A stretch of DNA of 64,000 nucleotides from Faecalibacterium sp. I4-1-79 (GTDB taxonomy: Bacteria > Bacillota > Clostridia > Oscillospirales > Ruminococcaceae): NCBI RefSeq assembly GCF_023347235.1, contig NZ_CP094467.1, positions 1,736,001 to 1,800,000 of the forward strand, given 5' to 3'. Of this stretch, positions 25,869 through 34,803 are shown piece after piece (position 1 is the first letter of the stretch; each line of letters begins with the position of its first letter). Under the pieces are notes generated by a model, which was given only the letters and a program-made list of their open reading frames with translations, searched no databases and had not been told where the DNA came from. The position numbers and the translations under genes are program-made.

Positions 25869-26291
25869 TTACCAAGCAGCCAGATCTGCGCCCAGCTTAC
25901 GGCAGGCGGCCTGCACATCATCATCGGGCGTTTCGTTGCAGATGAGCCCTTCCTCGCTGAACAGCTGTGCGCCGTCATCCTGTGCGCGCTGCGCCCAGTC
26001 GCGCATCCACTGGCCATCGCCCCAGCCGTAGGAGCCGAACAGTGCGATCTTTTTGCCGTTCAGCGAGCCTTCCAGTGCAGCAAACATGGGTTCGAACTCA
26101 CTCTCTTCCAGCTGCTCTGCACCCATAGCCGGGCAGCCAAAGGCCACCACATCAAACTCTGCCAGCTTTGCGGGGGTCATCTCGGCGCAGGCCACGATGG
26201 TGCCGTTGGCACCTGCGCCTTCGGCGATGCAGTTTGCCATGGTCTCGGTGTTGCCGGTTGCGCTCCAGAATACGATTGCTACTTTGCTCAT
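25869..26291 (-). CDS. short-chain flavodoxin
   Basis: This 140-residue FMN-binding electron carrier has the phosphate loop SATGNTETMA at residues 10-19 and the aromatic FMN-stacking block YGWGDGQWM near 88-96. Flavodoxins commonly replace ferredoxin when iron is scarce. The promoter region carries GTTAG-N6-TAAC dyads, one over the -10 region. Confidence 0.93.
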   Translation of the reverse strand: MSKVAIVFWSATGNTETMANCIAEGAGANGTIVACAEMTPAKLAEFDVVAFGCPAMGAEQLEESEFEPMFAALEGSLNGKKIALFGSYGWGDGQWMRDWAQRAQDDGAQLFSEEGLICNETPDDDVQAACRKLGADLAAW

Positions 26292-26315
26292 AAAACTCTA
26301 CCTCTTTCTCGCGCA

Positions 26316-26331
26316 GTTAGTTTAGAATAAC
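26316..26331 (-). promoter_or_regulatory. possible operator over the flavodoxin promoter
   Basis: GTTAG-N6-ATAAC overlaps a candidate promoter (TTCACA, 16 bp, TAAACT on the minus strand). A perfect version, GTTAG-N6-CTAAC, lies at 26379-26394, about 63 bp upstream. The spacing and sequence resemble sites of DtxR/IdeR-type iron regulators, but no regulator is identified here. Confidence 0.35.
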
Positions 26332-26344
26332 TTCATGTTCTGTG

Positions 26345-26375
26345 AAAATGCGTCCATGTTTCATGACGCATTTTT
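26345..26375 (-). terminator. hairpin after the HGSNAT-type gene
   Basis: Arms AAAATGCGTCCATG and CATGACGCATTTTT (one mismatch) have a 3-nt loop, with T runs in both directions. It lies between the flavodoxin promoter and the preceding gene and probably ends that transcript. Confidence 0.6.
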
Positions 26376-26498
26376 GTAGTTAGTATTTTCTAACCGTCAA
26401 CAGGATACCACAGCCCTGCCCCGCTTGTCAAGGCATTGGCGCAATGTTTGCACGGTGCAACAATGCCGCCTTGCTCAAAAGTGCATGAAGCGTGTGTT

Positions 26499-27254
26499 TC
26501 AGCCACCTAATACGCGGAAAACCACCAACAGCACCCCGTAGATGACCGGCTGGTGCAGCAGATACAGCAGCAGCGAGTGCCGCCCAAGCCAGCCCAGCGG
26601 CGGGCAGACCGAGCGGTGCAAGAGCTCCATGCGCTGCCGCCCTACAACACCGTAGAGAAAGTACCCCGCCCAGAACAGAAACAGCCACGGCAGAAGGGCG
26701 AAATAATCCGTAGAATAGAACCACCACGGATAAAATCCAAAGTACGCTGTAACGTAGTTTGCATACAGTGTCTGCGGCAGCCAAAGGCGCAAACTGCCAA
26801 AACCCAGATAGCCCACCGAAACATTGCGGGTCAGGGCAAACAGCACTGCGGAGACGGCAAGCCCAGCTGCGGGTGGAATGCGCCGCAGCGGCTTTTCCAA
26901 CAGACCGGTCAGCAGCATAGCGCTGCCCAGCAGGGTCAGCACACCAAAAACGACCCTGTCCTCCGGCATAAAAAGCAGCGTGACCGCCGTGACAAGCGCC
27001 CCTGCCCCAAACACCTGTGCGCCCCGGCGCAGGGTATGATGCCCCAGTTGCACACAGAAGCCGGACAACAGAATGAACACCCAGCAGATGCTCTGCTGCC
27101 ACAGATGCCCGGGCAGGCCATAATACCAGTCGGCCTGAATGCCGAACAGATTGACCAGATCCCAGCAGCCGTGATAGAGCATCATGCTAACTAAATCCAG
27201 CCCGCGCAGCTCGTCCAGAAGGGCGTAGCGGCCAGAAGTGTTATTGTACTTCAC
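26499..27254 (-). CDS. HGSNAT/DUF1624-type polytopic membrane protein
   Basis: The 251-residue product has about seven hydrophobic helices and starts with RYALLDELRGLDLVSMMLYH, the signature of the heparan-alpha-glucosaminide N-acetyltransferase-like domain. Bacterial members are thought to move acetyl groups across the membrane onto envelope sugars, but substrates are mostly unknown. The GTG at 27254 follows AAGGAAGG at about 8 nt; another in-frame GTG is eight codons upstream. Confidence 0.78.
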   Translation of the reverse strand: MKYNNTSGRYALLDELRGLDLVSMMLYHGCWDLVNLFGIQADWYYGLPGHLWQQSICWVFILLSGFCVQLGHHTLRRGAQVFGAGALVTAVTLLFMPEDRVVFGVLTLLGSAMLLTGLLEKPLRRIPPAAGLAVSAVLFALTRNVSVGYLGFGSLRLWLPQTLYANYVTAYFGFYPWWFYSTDYFALLPWLFLFWAGYFLYGVVGRQRMELLHRSVCPPLGWLGRHSLLLYLLHQPVIYGVLLVVFRVLGG

Positions 27255-27282
27255 GGCTTTTTCCTTCCTTTTTGTCACGCTG

Positions 27283-28506
27283 TTACACCGTTTTGCGGCG
27301 CAGCAGGCTCATGGGCGGCAGCTCCGGGGTGGGCATGGTATATTTTTCCATTGCGTGAGGGGTGCTTTCCACCCGCTCCCCTGCTTCGTTTTCAATCCAT
27401 TCTGGGGTAAGTGCAATGCTGCGGCCGTCCGGGCACAGCGCCTCCAGCGTATCTCCAAGGCTCCATTTGCCGCGCTGCTGGCAGTGGGCGATGCCGTTTT
27501 CCCAGCTGTCCACCGTGCCCACGAACTCCCACTCGCGGATGTAGGTGGCGCTGTCGGTGGCCTGTTTGGCCTGTTCGCGGCCAAAATAGAAGCCGGGGGA
27601 GTAGTGCCGGTGGCTGGTACGGGTAAGCTCTGCGTACACCTCCGGCGGCAGTTCAAAGTTATCGTTTGCCGGGTCGGCCAGATAGGCGTCCAGTGCCTTG
27701 CGATAGGCAGCGGTAACGCTGGCCACATAGTAGAAGGTCTTGGCGCGGCCTTCGATCTTCAGGCTGTCCACGCCCGCCTTGCAGATCAGGTCGATGAAGG
27801 GTGCGGTGCACAGATCGTTGGCGTTAAGGATGTAGCTGCCGTTCTCGTTTTCACCGATCTCGTACAGCTGGCCGGGGCGGGTCTCCTCGCTCAGGTAGTA
27901 CTTCCAGCGACAGGGCTGGGCGCACTGGCCACGGTTGGCGTCACGTCCGGCCATGTAGTTAGACAGCAGACACCGGCCGGACACGCTCATGCACATCGCA
28001 CCGTGCACAAAGGCTTCGATTTCAAGCTCCGGCGGGGTCTTATCGCGCAGGATGGCAATATCCTGTAAGGTCATCTCCCGGGCCAGCACCACCCGCTTTG
28101 CGCCCATTTTATAGGCGGCGCGGGCGGCTGCCCAGTTGGTGATGCCGGTCTGGGTAGAAAGATGCACGTCAATGTCCGGGGCAAAGGTCTTGCAGGCATC
28201 CAGCACACCAAGGTCCGCCACGATAAAGGCATCCACACCGGCCTTGGCAGCCTCCTTGATGGCCTCCGGCAGACGGTCGGCCTCCTCGTTGGTGGGCAAG
28301 GTGTTCATGGTCAGGTAGACCTTGCGACCACGGGCGTGGGCGTAGATGACGCTTTCCGTCAGCTGCTCCGGGGTGAAATTAGCCGGGGCAGAGCGCATAC
28401 CAAACTCCGGCAGGCCGCAGTAAACGGCATCGGCACCGTAGTTGATGGCATAACGCAGACGTTCCGCATCGCCCGCCGGGGCAAGCAGTTCCGGGATCTG
28501 TAACAT
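27283..28506 (-). CDS. U32 family peptidase-like protein (tRNA/rRNA hydroxylation type)
   Basis: The U32 signature is complete: EAFVHGAMCMSVSGRCLLS, then cysteines in GQCAQPCRW. The N-terminal LLAPAGDAERL and GADAVYCGLPEFGMR are also typical. Well-studied U32 members (TrhP, RlhA) take part in RNA hydroxylation using prephenate, while others were described as collagenases, so 'peptidase' is a family label. 407 residues. Ends 28 nt before the HGSNAT-type gene and may be cotranscribed with it. Confidence 0.85.
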   Translation of the reverse strand: MLQIPELLAPAGDAERLRYAINYGADAVYCGLPEFGMRSAPANFTPEQLTESVIYAHARGRKVYLTMNTLPTNEEADRLPEAIKEAAKAGVDAFIVADLGVLDACKTFAPDIDVHLSTQTGITNWAAARAAYKMGAKRVVLAREMTLQDIAILRDKTPPELEIEAFVHGAMCMSVSGRCLLSNYMAGRDANRGQCAQPCRWKYYLSEETRPGQLYEIGENENGSYILNANDLCTAPFIDLICKAGVDSLKIEGRAKTFYYVASVTAAYRKALDAYLADPANDNFELPPEVYAELTRTSHRHYSPGFYFGREQAKQATDSATYIREWEFVGTVDSWENGIAHCQQRGKWSLGDTLEALCPDGRSIALTPEWIENEAGERVESTPHAMEKYTMPTPELPPMSLLRRKTV

Positions 28507-28543
28507 TTGTAGGTTCCTCTCTTATGTATCACAGTTTTTAACG

Positions 28544-28588
28544 GGAAAGGGGCCGCTGCACCGTGTTTTTTAGTGCAGCGGCCTTTCC
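28544..28588 (-). terminator. terminator of mltG
   Basis: A long stem (GGAAAGGCCGCTGCAC on one arm) with a 2-nt bulge and a T-rich loop starts right after the mltG stop codon. Confidence 0.75.
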
Positions 28589-29725
28589 TCAGTTTTTCAG
28601 GCTTTTGTTCACAGCTGCGGCAGTTTTGCAGTTTTCGTTATGCTCTGCCAGCGTGTGGGCGTAGTAGTAATTGCCCTTGAGGTCGGTCACAAAGAAGTAA
28701 GCGTCCTTGGCTTCCCCATCGGGCTGCGGCTCCAATGCCGCCTTGATAGCGGCAAGGCCGGGGTTCGAGATGGGGCCAGCGGGCAGGCCGGTGCAGCTGT
28801 AAGTGTCGTATGCTGCAAGGATATTTTCCGGGATATCATCCCAGCTGCCGTAGTAGGGTGCGACCCAGTTCCAGAGATAGTTGTTGTCGGCGTCGCTCTG
28901 GATATGGCTGGAGGTGTTGCTTTGCAGCCGGGGGTAGGGCGAGCCCTCCGCCAGACGGTTGCGGAACACCTGCGCCACATTGGAGTCCTGACTGTTGCCC
29001 GCTTCCTCCTGCACAAAGGAGGCAAGGGTGACAAGCTCCGGCAGGGTCATGTCCTGCTTTTTGAGCGCCGCGTACATTTCCTTGGTAAATTGTGCATCGA
29101 ACTGGGCGTAGAAGGTAGCCACATAGTTGTGCACCGTATCGCCCTTCAAAAAATCGTAGGTCTCCGGGAATAGATAGCCCTCACACTTCATAAAGCGGTT
29201 CGGGGCATCCTTATCCTCCGGGACATACTGCCAAAAGGTGTAGGCGCTGAAATCGCCCTCGTTTGCTTCCTTCAAAAACTCCTCGGCGGTGCACAGACCG
29301 GCGGCTTCCATCTTCTGGGCAATGGCAATGGCCGTGGTGCCCTCCGGGATAGTTACCCGCACCGTTTCTGCCTTGGCATACTGGGAAAGCGTGCTGATGA
29401 GTGCATCGTAGGAGCTGCCGGTGGTCAGCTCAAAATCGCCGTACTGCAGCTTTGCGGCAGCGCCCTTTTCCCCCACATACCAGCGGAACAGGTAGGCAGA
29501 GCGGATGACGCCTGCGTCCTTGAGCTTGTTGGCAATAGCCGCCACGCCGCTGCCCTGCGGGATGCTTACGGTGACCGCAGTGCCGGGCTTACTGCTGCCG
29601 TGGATCTCGCTGCGGGCAAACAGCACCGCTGCGCCCGCTGCCAGAAAAAGCAGCAGAAGCACTACCAGCAGAATTTTGCCTGCGCCGCCCTTTTTGCGGG
29701 CTGCATGTGTATCGTTGTGTGCCAT
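28589..29725 (-). CDS. mltG: endolytic murein transglycosylase MltG
   Basis: MltG cuts nascent glycan strands in the membrane, influencing their length. A cytoplasmic Lys/Arg-rich tail and one transmembrane helix (about 20-40) precede the YceG domain. Its catalytic Glu lies in LASFVQEEAGNS, and the family block PYPRLQSNTS with later TGLPAGPISNPG is clear. The ATG at 29725 follows AAGGAAGG; a GTG two codons upstream is less likely. 378 residues. Confidence 0.93.
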   Translation of the reverse strand: MAHNDTHAARKKGGAGKILLVVLLLLFLAAGAAVLFARSEIHGSSKPGTAVTVSIPQGSGVAAIANKLKDAGVIRSAYLFRWYVGEKGAAAKLQYGDFELTTGSSYDALISTLSQYAKAETVRVTIPEGTTAIAIAQKMEAAGLCTAEEFLKEANEGDFSAYTFWQYVPEDKDAPNRFMKCEGYLFPETYDFLKGDTVHNYVATFYAQFDAQFTKEMYAALKKQDMTLPELVTLASFVQEEAGNSQDSNVAQVFRNRLAEGSPYPRLQSNTSSHIQSDADNNYLWNWVAPYYGSWDDIPENILAAYDTYSCTGLPAGPISNPGLAAIKAALEPQPDGEAKDAYFFVTDLKGNYYYAHTLAEHNENCKTAAAVNKSLKN

Positions 29726-29741
29726 ACGCACCTTCCTTTTT

Positions 29742-30554
29742 TCAGTTTTCCAGCATCAGACGCAGATAGCTTTCGCTTATGTCAAAAGGCTCTGCGTCAA
29801 AGCGGATCATGCCGTATTCCTGCCGGGTGCCCTCGCCCAGAAACAACGGCTGGGCAGCACCTACCGTGATGACTGCCTTTTCCACGATGACTTCCTTCTC
29901 GCGGGCGGCTTCCATCAGGATCTCGGCGGCACGGTCGCTGTCGGCCATCATCTCCACAAAATACAGAGTATCCTCCTTGCGGAAGTAGATGCCGTAGCCA
30001 TGTTCGTTGGACACGATGGTAGCGCCCCGGGCGTACAGCTCCTGCAACACCACCGCCATGCGTTCCGGGCTCAGCTGCACGGTATCCTTCCAGAACTGTT
30101 CCCGCAGCTCGCACAGCTTTTTGGCCGTCACCGTGTCAAATTCTGCCTGGCTCCACAGGTTGCGGCTCACCTCACGAGGCAGGCAACGCAGGGCAAAAGC
30201 CTTTGCAAAGCCTTTATCCTGCAGCAGAGCGGCCTGTGCCGCATCTGCCGGGACTGCCACGGTAAAGCCTGCGCCCCGCAGCTTTTGCTGGGCACATAGG
30301 GTATCCAGCAGACCTGCCAGCAGCAGACTGCCCTCACCGCACAGGCACAGGTAATTGCCCGTGCGCCCCTGCAGGGTGACCGGCACAGCCAGCGCAGCCG
30401 CCACGATGGCGTCGTTTTCATCGGCTACATAAATGTTCTGCACACCGGCAAAGCGTTCCAGTACCATTTTTGCAAAATCTTCGGTATCATGATGCTGGCT
30501 CTGCCACAAAGCCAGCACTGCCGCCTCATCGGACGGCTGCATCAGACGATACAT
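29742..30554 (-). CDS. GNAT-family N-acetyltransferase
   Basis: The 270-residue protein starts MYRLMQPSDEAAVLALW, a typical GNAT beginning. It has an acetyl-CoA-site-like stretch around GNYLCLCGEGSLLLAGLLDTL and a second alpha/beta half. The substrate is not evident. It lies between tmk and mltG on the same strand. Confidence 0.6.
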   Translation of the reverse strand: MYRLMQPSDEAAVLALWQSQHHDTEDFAKMVLERFAGVQNIYVADENDAIVAAALAVPVTLQGRTGNYLCLCGEGSLLLAGLLDTLCAQQKLRGAGFTVAVPADAAQAALLQDKGFAKAFALRCLPREVSRNLWSQAEFDTVTAKKLCELREQFWKDTVQLSPERMAVVLQELYARGATIVSNEHGYGIYFRKEDTLYFVEMMADSDRAAEILMEAAREKEVIVEKAVITVGAAQPLFLGEGTRQEYGMIRFDAEPFDISESYLRLMLEN

Positions 30555-30589
30555 CGTTCAGGATGCCCCCTCTTATCATATTTTATCAT

Positions 30590-31261
30590 TCAGTCCAGCG
30601 TTTTCCGGGCAAGCTGCTGCACCTCTTGCTGGATCTCTTCAATGCTCCGCATGACGTCCCCGCTGGTGCAGTGCACGGTGTCCCAGCCCAGATGCCGGGC
30701 GCAGAACTCGGCAGCGGCGCGGCTGCGCGCCAGATAGGCGGTATCCTTTTCGTGCACGTCCTTTTTGCTCTCGTCGCCGTGGTAGCGCAGGGTCATCAGC
30801 CGCTGGCTGACCGCCGGGTCTACCTGTAAATAGATGACCCTGTCCGGTGCGGGAAGTCCCAGCAGACGGAACTCGTAATCAAACAGCCAGCGCAGATATT
30901 CTTCCCACTGCTCCTGCGGCAGCTTCGAGCACTGGTGCACCGCGTTGGAGGTGGTGTACCGGTCGGCGATAATCACACCGCCCTGCTCGTAAAAGCTGCC
31001 CCAGCTGGTTTTATAGCTGGCATAGCGGTCCACCGCGTAAAAGCTGGAAGCCGCATAGGCGTTTACATCGTCCGGGTGCTGGCCGAACTGCCCCGCCAGA
31101 TACATCTTGACCAGTGCGCTGGAATCGCTGGCATAATCCGGGAAGGTGATCTTCTGCACCGGCACGCCCTGCGCGGCAAGATGCTCTGCCAAGAGCTTTG
31201 CCTGTGTGGCTTTGCCGCTGCCGTCCAGCCCTTCCAGCACGATGAGTTTTCCCTTGCTCAT
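30590..31261 (-). CDS. tmk: thymidylate kinase
   Basis: Tmk phosphorylates dTMP to dTDP. The P-loop is GLDGSGKATQ (residues 10-19), with Ala where most enzymes have Thr. The dTMP-binding DRYTTSNAVHQ follows, and a lid region carries RYHGDESKKD. Its start overlaps the thyX end by 4 nt (ATGA), so the dTMP synthase and kinase are made together. 223 residues. Confidence 0.93.
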   Translation of the reverse strand: MSKGKLIVLEGLDGSGKATQAKLLAEHLAAQGVPVQKITFPDYASDSSALVKMYLAGQFGQHPDDVNAYAASSFYAVDRYASYKTSWGSFYEQGGVIIADRYTTSNAVHQCSKLPQEQWEEYLRWLFDYEFRLLGLPAPDRVIYLQVDPAVSQRLMTLRYHGDESKKDVHEKDTAYLARSRAAAEFCARHLGWDTVHCTSGDVMRSIEEIQQEVQQLARKTLD

Positions 31262-32037
31262 ACGACGGCACCTTCTTTAATGGCAGCATATTTTGCGCGC
31301 ACCTCAGCGGTCTTACCGCAGCACATCTTGCCCTCCGGGCAGGCGCCGCACAGGCAGGCAGGGCCGGCCTTGGCAAAGATATGGGGTGCCACCGGGTAAA
31401 CCAGCGTAAACATCTTTTCAGCCAGTTCCCGGATCTCCCACTGGGCGCGGTTGCAGCAGCGCAGCTGGAAGAAGTTCATCAGGCTGCGGGCGTTCATAGT
31501 GACCACCATTTTGGTCTCGCAAGCGTTGGGCAGCACAAAGCGGGCATCCTCGTTGGCCTGCTTGGAAGCCTTGGCGCGCGCCTGCTTTTCCGGCATTCCC
31601 TCGGCCATCAGGCGGGCGGTGTGCCCCTCCTCCAGCTTGTGGGCAAGGTCGAGATAACGCTGGGCGTCCTCCTCCATACTGGCCAGGAAAGCGGCCTTTG
31701 CTTCCGGGATGGCCTCGATCTCCGGGGGCGTCACATAGCGGAAATCGTCCAGACGCACATAGCGCTGGCTCTGCACGCTGAAGGACGCGATGCGGTGCCG
31801 GGTGATCTGGGCAAGCAGAGTGCGGCTGACTCCCTCGATGCCAAAGGTAAAGCTGGCGTGCTCGATGGGGCTGGCATGGCCAAGGTCACTGAGCATGGTC
31901 AGGAATTTTGCAGTTTTTTCCTCGTCCAGCCCATCCAGAAGGTCGGTGATGTGGGCATCGGAGTAGCAGAGCTTTGCAGCAGCAGCCACCACCTTTTCCG
32001 GTTCCGGGGTGTGGGCGATCAAACGAACAGTCATCAT
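31258..32037 (-). CDS. thyX: flavin-dependent thymidylate synthase ThyX
   Basis: ThyX makes dTMP from dUMP with FAD and methylene-tetrahydrofolate. The ThyX motif is complete: RHRIASFSVQSQRYV near residue 80, preceded by SPIEHASFTF. The C-terminal 30 residues carry five cysteines (CLCGACPEGKMCCG). This tail is not part of the catalytic core and may bind metal. It overlaps tmk and begins 4 nt after pcrA. Confidence 0.95.
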   Translation of the reverse strand: MMTVRLIAHTPEPEKVVAAAAKLCYSDAHITDLLDGLDEEKTAKFLTMLSDLGHASPIEHASFTFGIEGVSRTLLAQITRHRIASFSVQSQRYVRLDDFRYVTPPEIEAIPEAKAAFLASMEEDAQRYLDLAHKLEEGHTARLMAEGMPEKQARAKASKQANEDARFVLPNACETKMVVTMNARSLMNFFQLRCCNRAQWEIRELAEKMFTLVYPVAPHIFAKAGPACLCGACPEGKMCCGKTAEVRAKYAAIKEGAVV

Positions 32038-32041
32038 AGGG

Positions 32042-34720
32042 TCATTCTTCCTCCATAATCTTGGTCAGGGGCGCAAAATTGGCCATCGTTTTCTTGATGC
32101 CCACTTTTTCAAAGTTGATCTCTACGATCTGATCCCCGGCAGCGGGCTTTACCTTCAGCACTGTGCCGCGGCCAAATACTTTGTGCTCCACGATGTCACC
32201 CGGTTCATAGTGCTTTGCACCAGAAGCTGCCGATTTTACGGCAGAATTTGCTGTAAAGGATGTTTGCTTTACAGCATTTTTTGCCGAATTTCCGTTGGAA
32301 TATGCACTTCCAAAGCCACTGCTTCTTGTGGTCGGCTGGGTAGAGCTGTTGCCATAGTGACTGCCAAAACCGGAGGAAACGGTACTTCTTCCGCCGTAAG
32401 AGGAGCCAAAGCCACAGCTTTCACCGGCATTATATTCCCGGTTCAGGTAGCCGCTGCGGTTGCCCGAGCTGTAACCCGAGCCATAACCGCCGCCGTAGCT
32501 GCTGCGGCTGTAACCGGAGGGGCCGGAGTAGCCGGATGCCCCGCCGGGCACGGTATCGCTGTAACTACTGCCCCAACCGCCCATGCGGGAACGCTGTTCC
32601 AGCACCGGGCTGCGGGTCTCCTCGATATATTCCGGCTCGATCTCCCGCAGAAAGCGGCTGGGCTCGTTGCGCTGGGTGCGGCCGTACAGCATCCGGGTGA
32701 CGCTGTTGGAGATGTACAGCTCCTTTTTGGCGCGGGTGATACCGACGTAGGCAAGACGGCGCTCTTCTTCCAGATCTGCTTCGGAGTACTTGCTCATCTC
32801 GCTGGGGAAAACGCCCTCCTCCATGCCGATGAGGAACACATAAGGGAACTCCAAGCCCTTGGCAGAGTGGATGGTCATCAGCACCACCTGATCGCTGCTT
32901 TCGTTGTAGCTGTCGATATCACTGATGAGGGCGATATCCTCCAGATAGCCTTCCAGTGTGGCTTCCTCGCCGTGCTGGTCGCAGTAGTTTTTGACGTTGT
33001 TTACCAGCTGGCCAAGGTTCTGCAGACGGTCGGCGGCATCCTCGTGCCCCTTGGCGGCGTCTGCTTCCAGCATGGCCTTGTAGCCGGTCAGTTCAATGAC
33101 ATCGGAGGCGAACTCGTCCAGCGTGCGGGTGGCAAGGGAATCCTGCAGGCGCTGATAGATCTGCCAGAACTTGAGCAGCGGCATGACCGCGCGGGAGAGC
33201 TTGGCGTATTGGTCGGCATGGCTGATGACATCCAGCATACTGACCCCCTGCTGCCCGGCAAGGTCTGCAATGACGTCAACGGTGGTAGCACCGATCTTGC
33301 GGGCGGGCTCGTTGATGATGCGGCGCAGCCGCACATCGTCCCGGGGGTTGGCCACGATGGACATATAGGAGTGGATGTCCTTGACCTCCTTGCGGTCGTT
33401 GAAGCGCTGCCCGCCCACGATCTTATGCGGGATGCCCGCGCGGGTGAAGTAGCTTTCGATGGGAGCCGACTGGGCGTTCATGCGGTAGAGGATGGCATGG
33501 TCTGCCAGATGGCCGCCCGCCTTCAGGTGCTGGCCGATAACGTCCGCGATATGGCTGGCTTCATCCTGCTCATTCTCGGCGGTATACACCTGCACCTTAT
33601 CGCCCTCACCGTTGTCCGTCCACAGGGTCTTGCCCTTGCGCTCGGTGTTGTGCTGGATGACGCAGTTGGCTGCGTTGAGGATGTTGGAGGTGGAGCGGTA
33701 GTTCTGCTCCAGACGGATGGTCTTGGTGCCGGGGTAGAGTTTTTCAAAGTTGAGGATATTTTCAATGGTAGCGCCGCGGAAGCGGTAGATGCTCTGGTCG
33801 TCATCGCCCACCACGCAGATATTGCGCTCCGGCCCGGTGAGCAGACTGACCAGACGGAACTGCGCCACGCTGGTGTCCTGATACTCGTCCACCAGCAGGT
33901 AGCGGTACTTGTTCTGGTAGAACTCCCGCACGTCCGGGTGGTCGGCCAGCAGCTGCACGGTCTGATAAATCAGATCGTCAAAATCGAACGCACCGGCCTC
34001 CTTCAGCTTTTTCTCGTAAGCCGCGTAGATGCGGGCGGTCTGGGTGCTCTTCACGTCTCTGGCGTGGTCTGCAAGCGCCTGTTCCGGGCTGACCAGCTGA
34101 TCCTTCCAGCGGCTCATCTGGTTGATGGCGGCCTTGATGGGCAGGAATTTATCATCGATGCTCAGTTCTTTATATACCGTTTTCATCACGCGCTGGGCAT
34201 CGTCTGTATCATAGATGGTAAAGCTGCGGGGGTAGCCGATCTCCTCCGCCCAGCGGCGCAGGATGCGCACACAGGCCGAGTGGAAGGTGGAGGCGAACAC
34301 TTCGTCCCCTTCCTCGCCGCCCAGCATCCGGCGCAGGCGCTCCTTCAGCTCCCCTGCTGCCTTGTTGGTAAAGGTAATGGCCATCACGTTCCAGCTGCGC
34401 ACCGCGTTGCGGCGCAGCATCCCGTCCAGCCAGCTGGGGGCATCGGTACCGGTCATGATGGCGGTGCGCAGGGCTTTGACGTCCTCCTCAGTCACCGGGC
34501 GGGGCGTTTCTTTAGAGCCGTGCGCCGAGCCGAACCGGATAAGGTTGGCGATACGGTTGACCAGCACGGTGGTCTTGCCGCTGCCGGCACCGGCAAGGAT
34601 GAGCAGCGGGCCGTCTGTGGTAAACACGGCCTGCCGCTGCATATCGTTCAGGCGGCCGAATTGCTTTTCAATGTAAGTATCACGCAGGGTGCAGAATTCC
34701 TGCCCGAGAGATGCTGCCAT
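32042..34720 (-). CDS. pcrA: ATP-dependent DNA helicase PcrA/UvrD with Gly/Ser/Tyr-rich linker
   Basis: This SF1A helicase acts in repair and rolling-circle replication. Walker A (GAGSGKTT), ITFTNKAAGEL, VDEYQDTS, GDDDQSIYRFRGA, LEQNYRS and VGITRAKKEL are all present. An insertion of about 45 residues follows motif I. After the helicase core, residues about 712-817 are a low-complexity stretch dominated by Gly, Ser and Tyr (GYGSGYSSG-type repeats). A C-terminal Tudor/KOW-like RNA-polymerase-interaction domain follows (PGDIVEHKVFGRGTVLKV). At 892 residues it is about 150 longer than typical PcrA. Confidence 0.95.
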   Translation of the reverse strand: MAASLGQEFCTLRDTYIEKQFGRLNDMQRQAVFTTDGPLLILAGAGSGKTTVLVNRIANLIRFGSAHGSKETPRPVTEEDVKALRTAIMTGTDAPSWLDGMLRRNAVRSWNVMAITFTNKAAGELKERLRRMLGGEEGDEVFASTFHSACVRILRRWAEEIGYPRSFTIYDTDDAQRVMKTVYKELSIDDKFLPIKAAINQMSRWKDQLVSPEQALADHARDVKSTQTARIYAAYEKKLKEAGAFDFDDLIYQTVQLLADHPDVREFYQNKYRYLLVDEYQDTSVAQFRLVSLLTGPERNICVVGDDDQSIYRFRGATIENILNFEKLYPGTKTIRLEQNYRSTSNILNAANCVIQHNTERKGKTLWTDNGEGDKVQVYTAENEQDEASHIADVIGQHLKAGGHLADHAILYRMNAQSAPIESYFTRAGIPHKIVGGQRFNDRKEVKDIHSYMSIVANPRDDVRLRRIINEPARKIGATTVDVIADLAGQQGVSMLDVISHADQYAKLSRAVMPLLKFWQIYQRLQDSLATRTLDEFASDVIELTGYKAMLEADAAKGHEDAADRLQNLGQLVNNVKNYCDQHGEEATLEGYLEDIALISDIDSYNESSDQVVLMTIHSAKGLEFPYVFLIGMEEGVFPSEMSKYSEADLEEERRLAYVGITRAKKELYISNSVTRMLYGRTQRNEPSRFLREIEPEYIEETRSPVLEQRSRMGGWGSSYSDTVPGGASGYSGPSGYSRSSYGGGYGSGYSSGNRSGYLNREYNAGESCGFGSSYGGRSTVSSGFGSHYGNSSTQPTTRSSGFGSAYSNGNSAKNAVKQTSFTANSAVKSAASGAKHYEPGDIVEHKVFGRGTVLKVKPAAGDQIVEINFEKVGIKKTMANFAPLTKIMEEE

Positions 34721-34803
34721 GGTTTCACCTGTTTCCTTCGCTGTTATTCATACCGTATAGTATAACACATTTCAAAATAGTTGTACACCAAAACTGCATA
34801 GAG

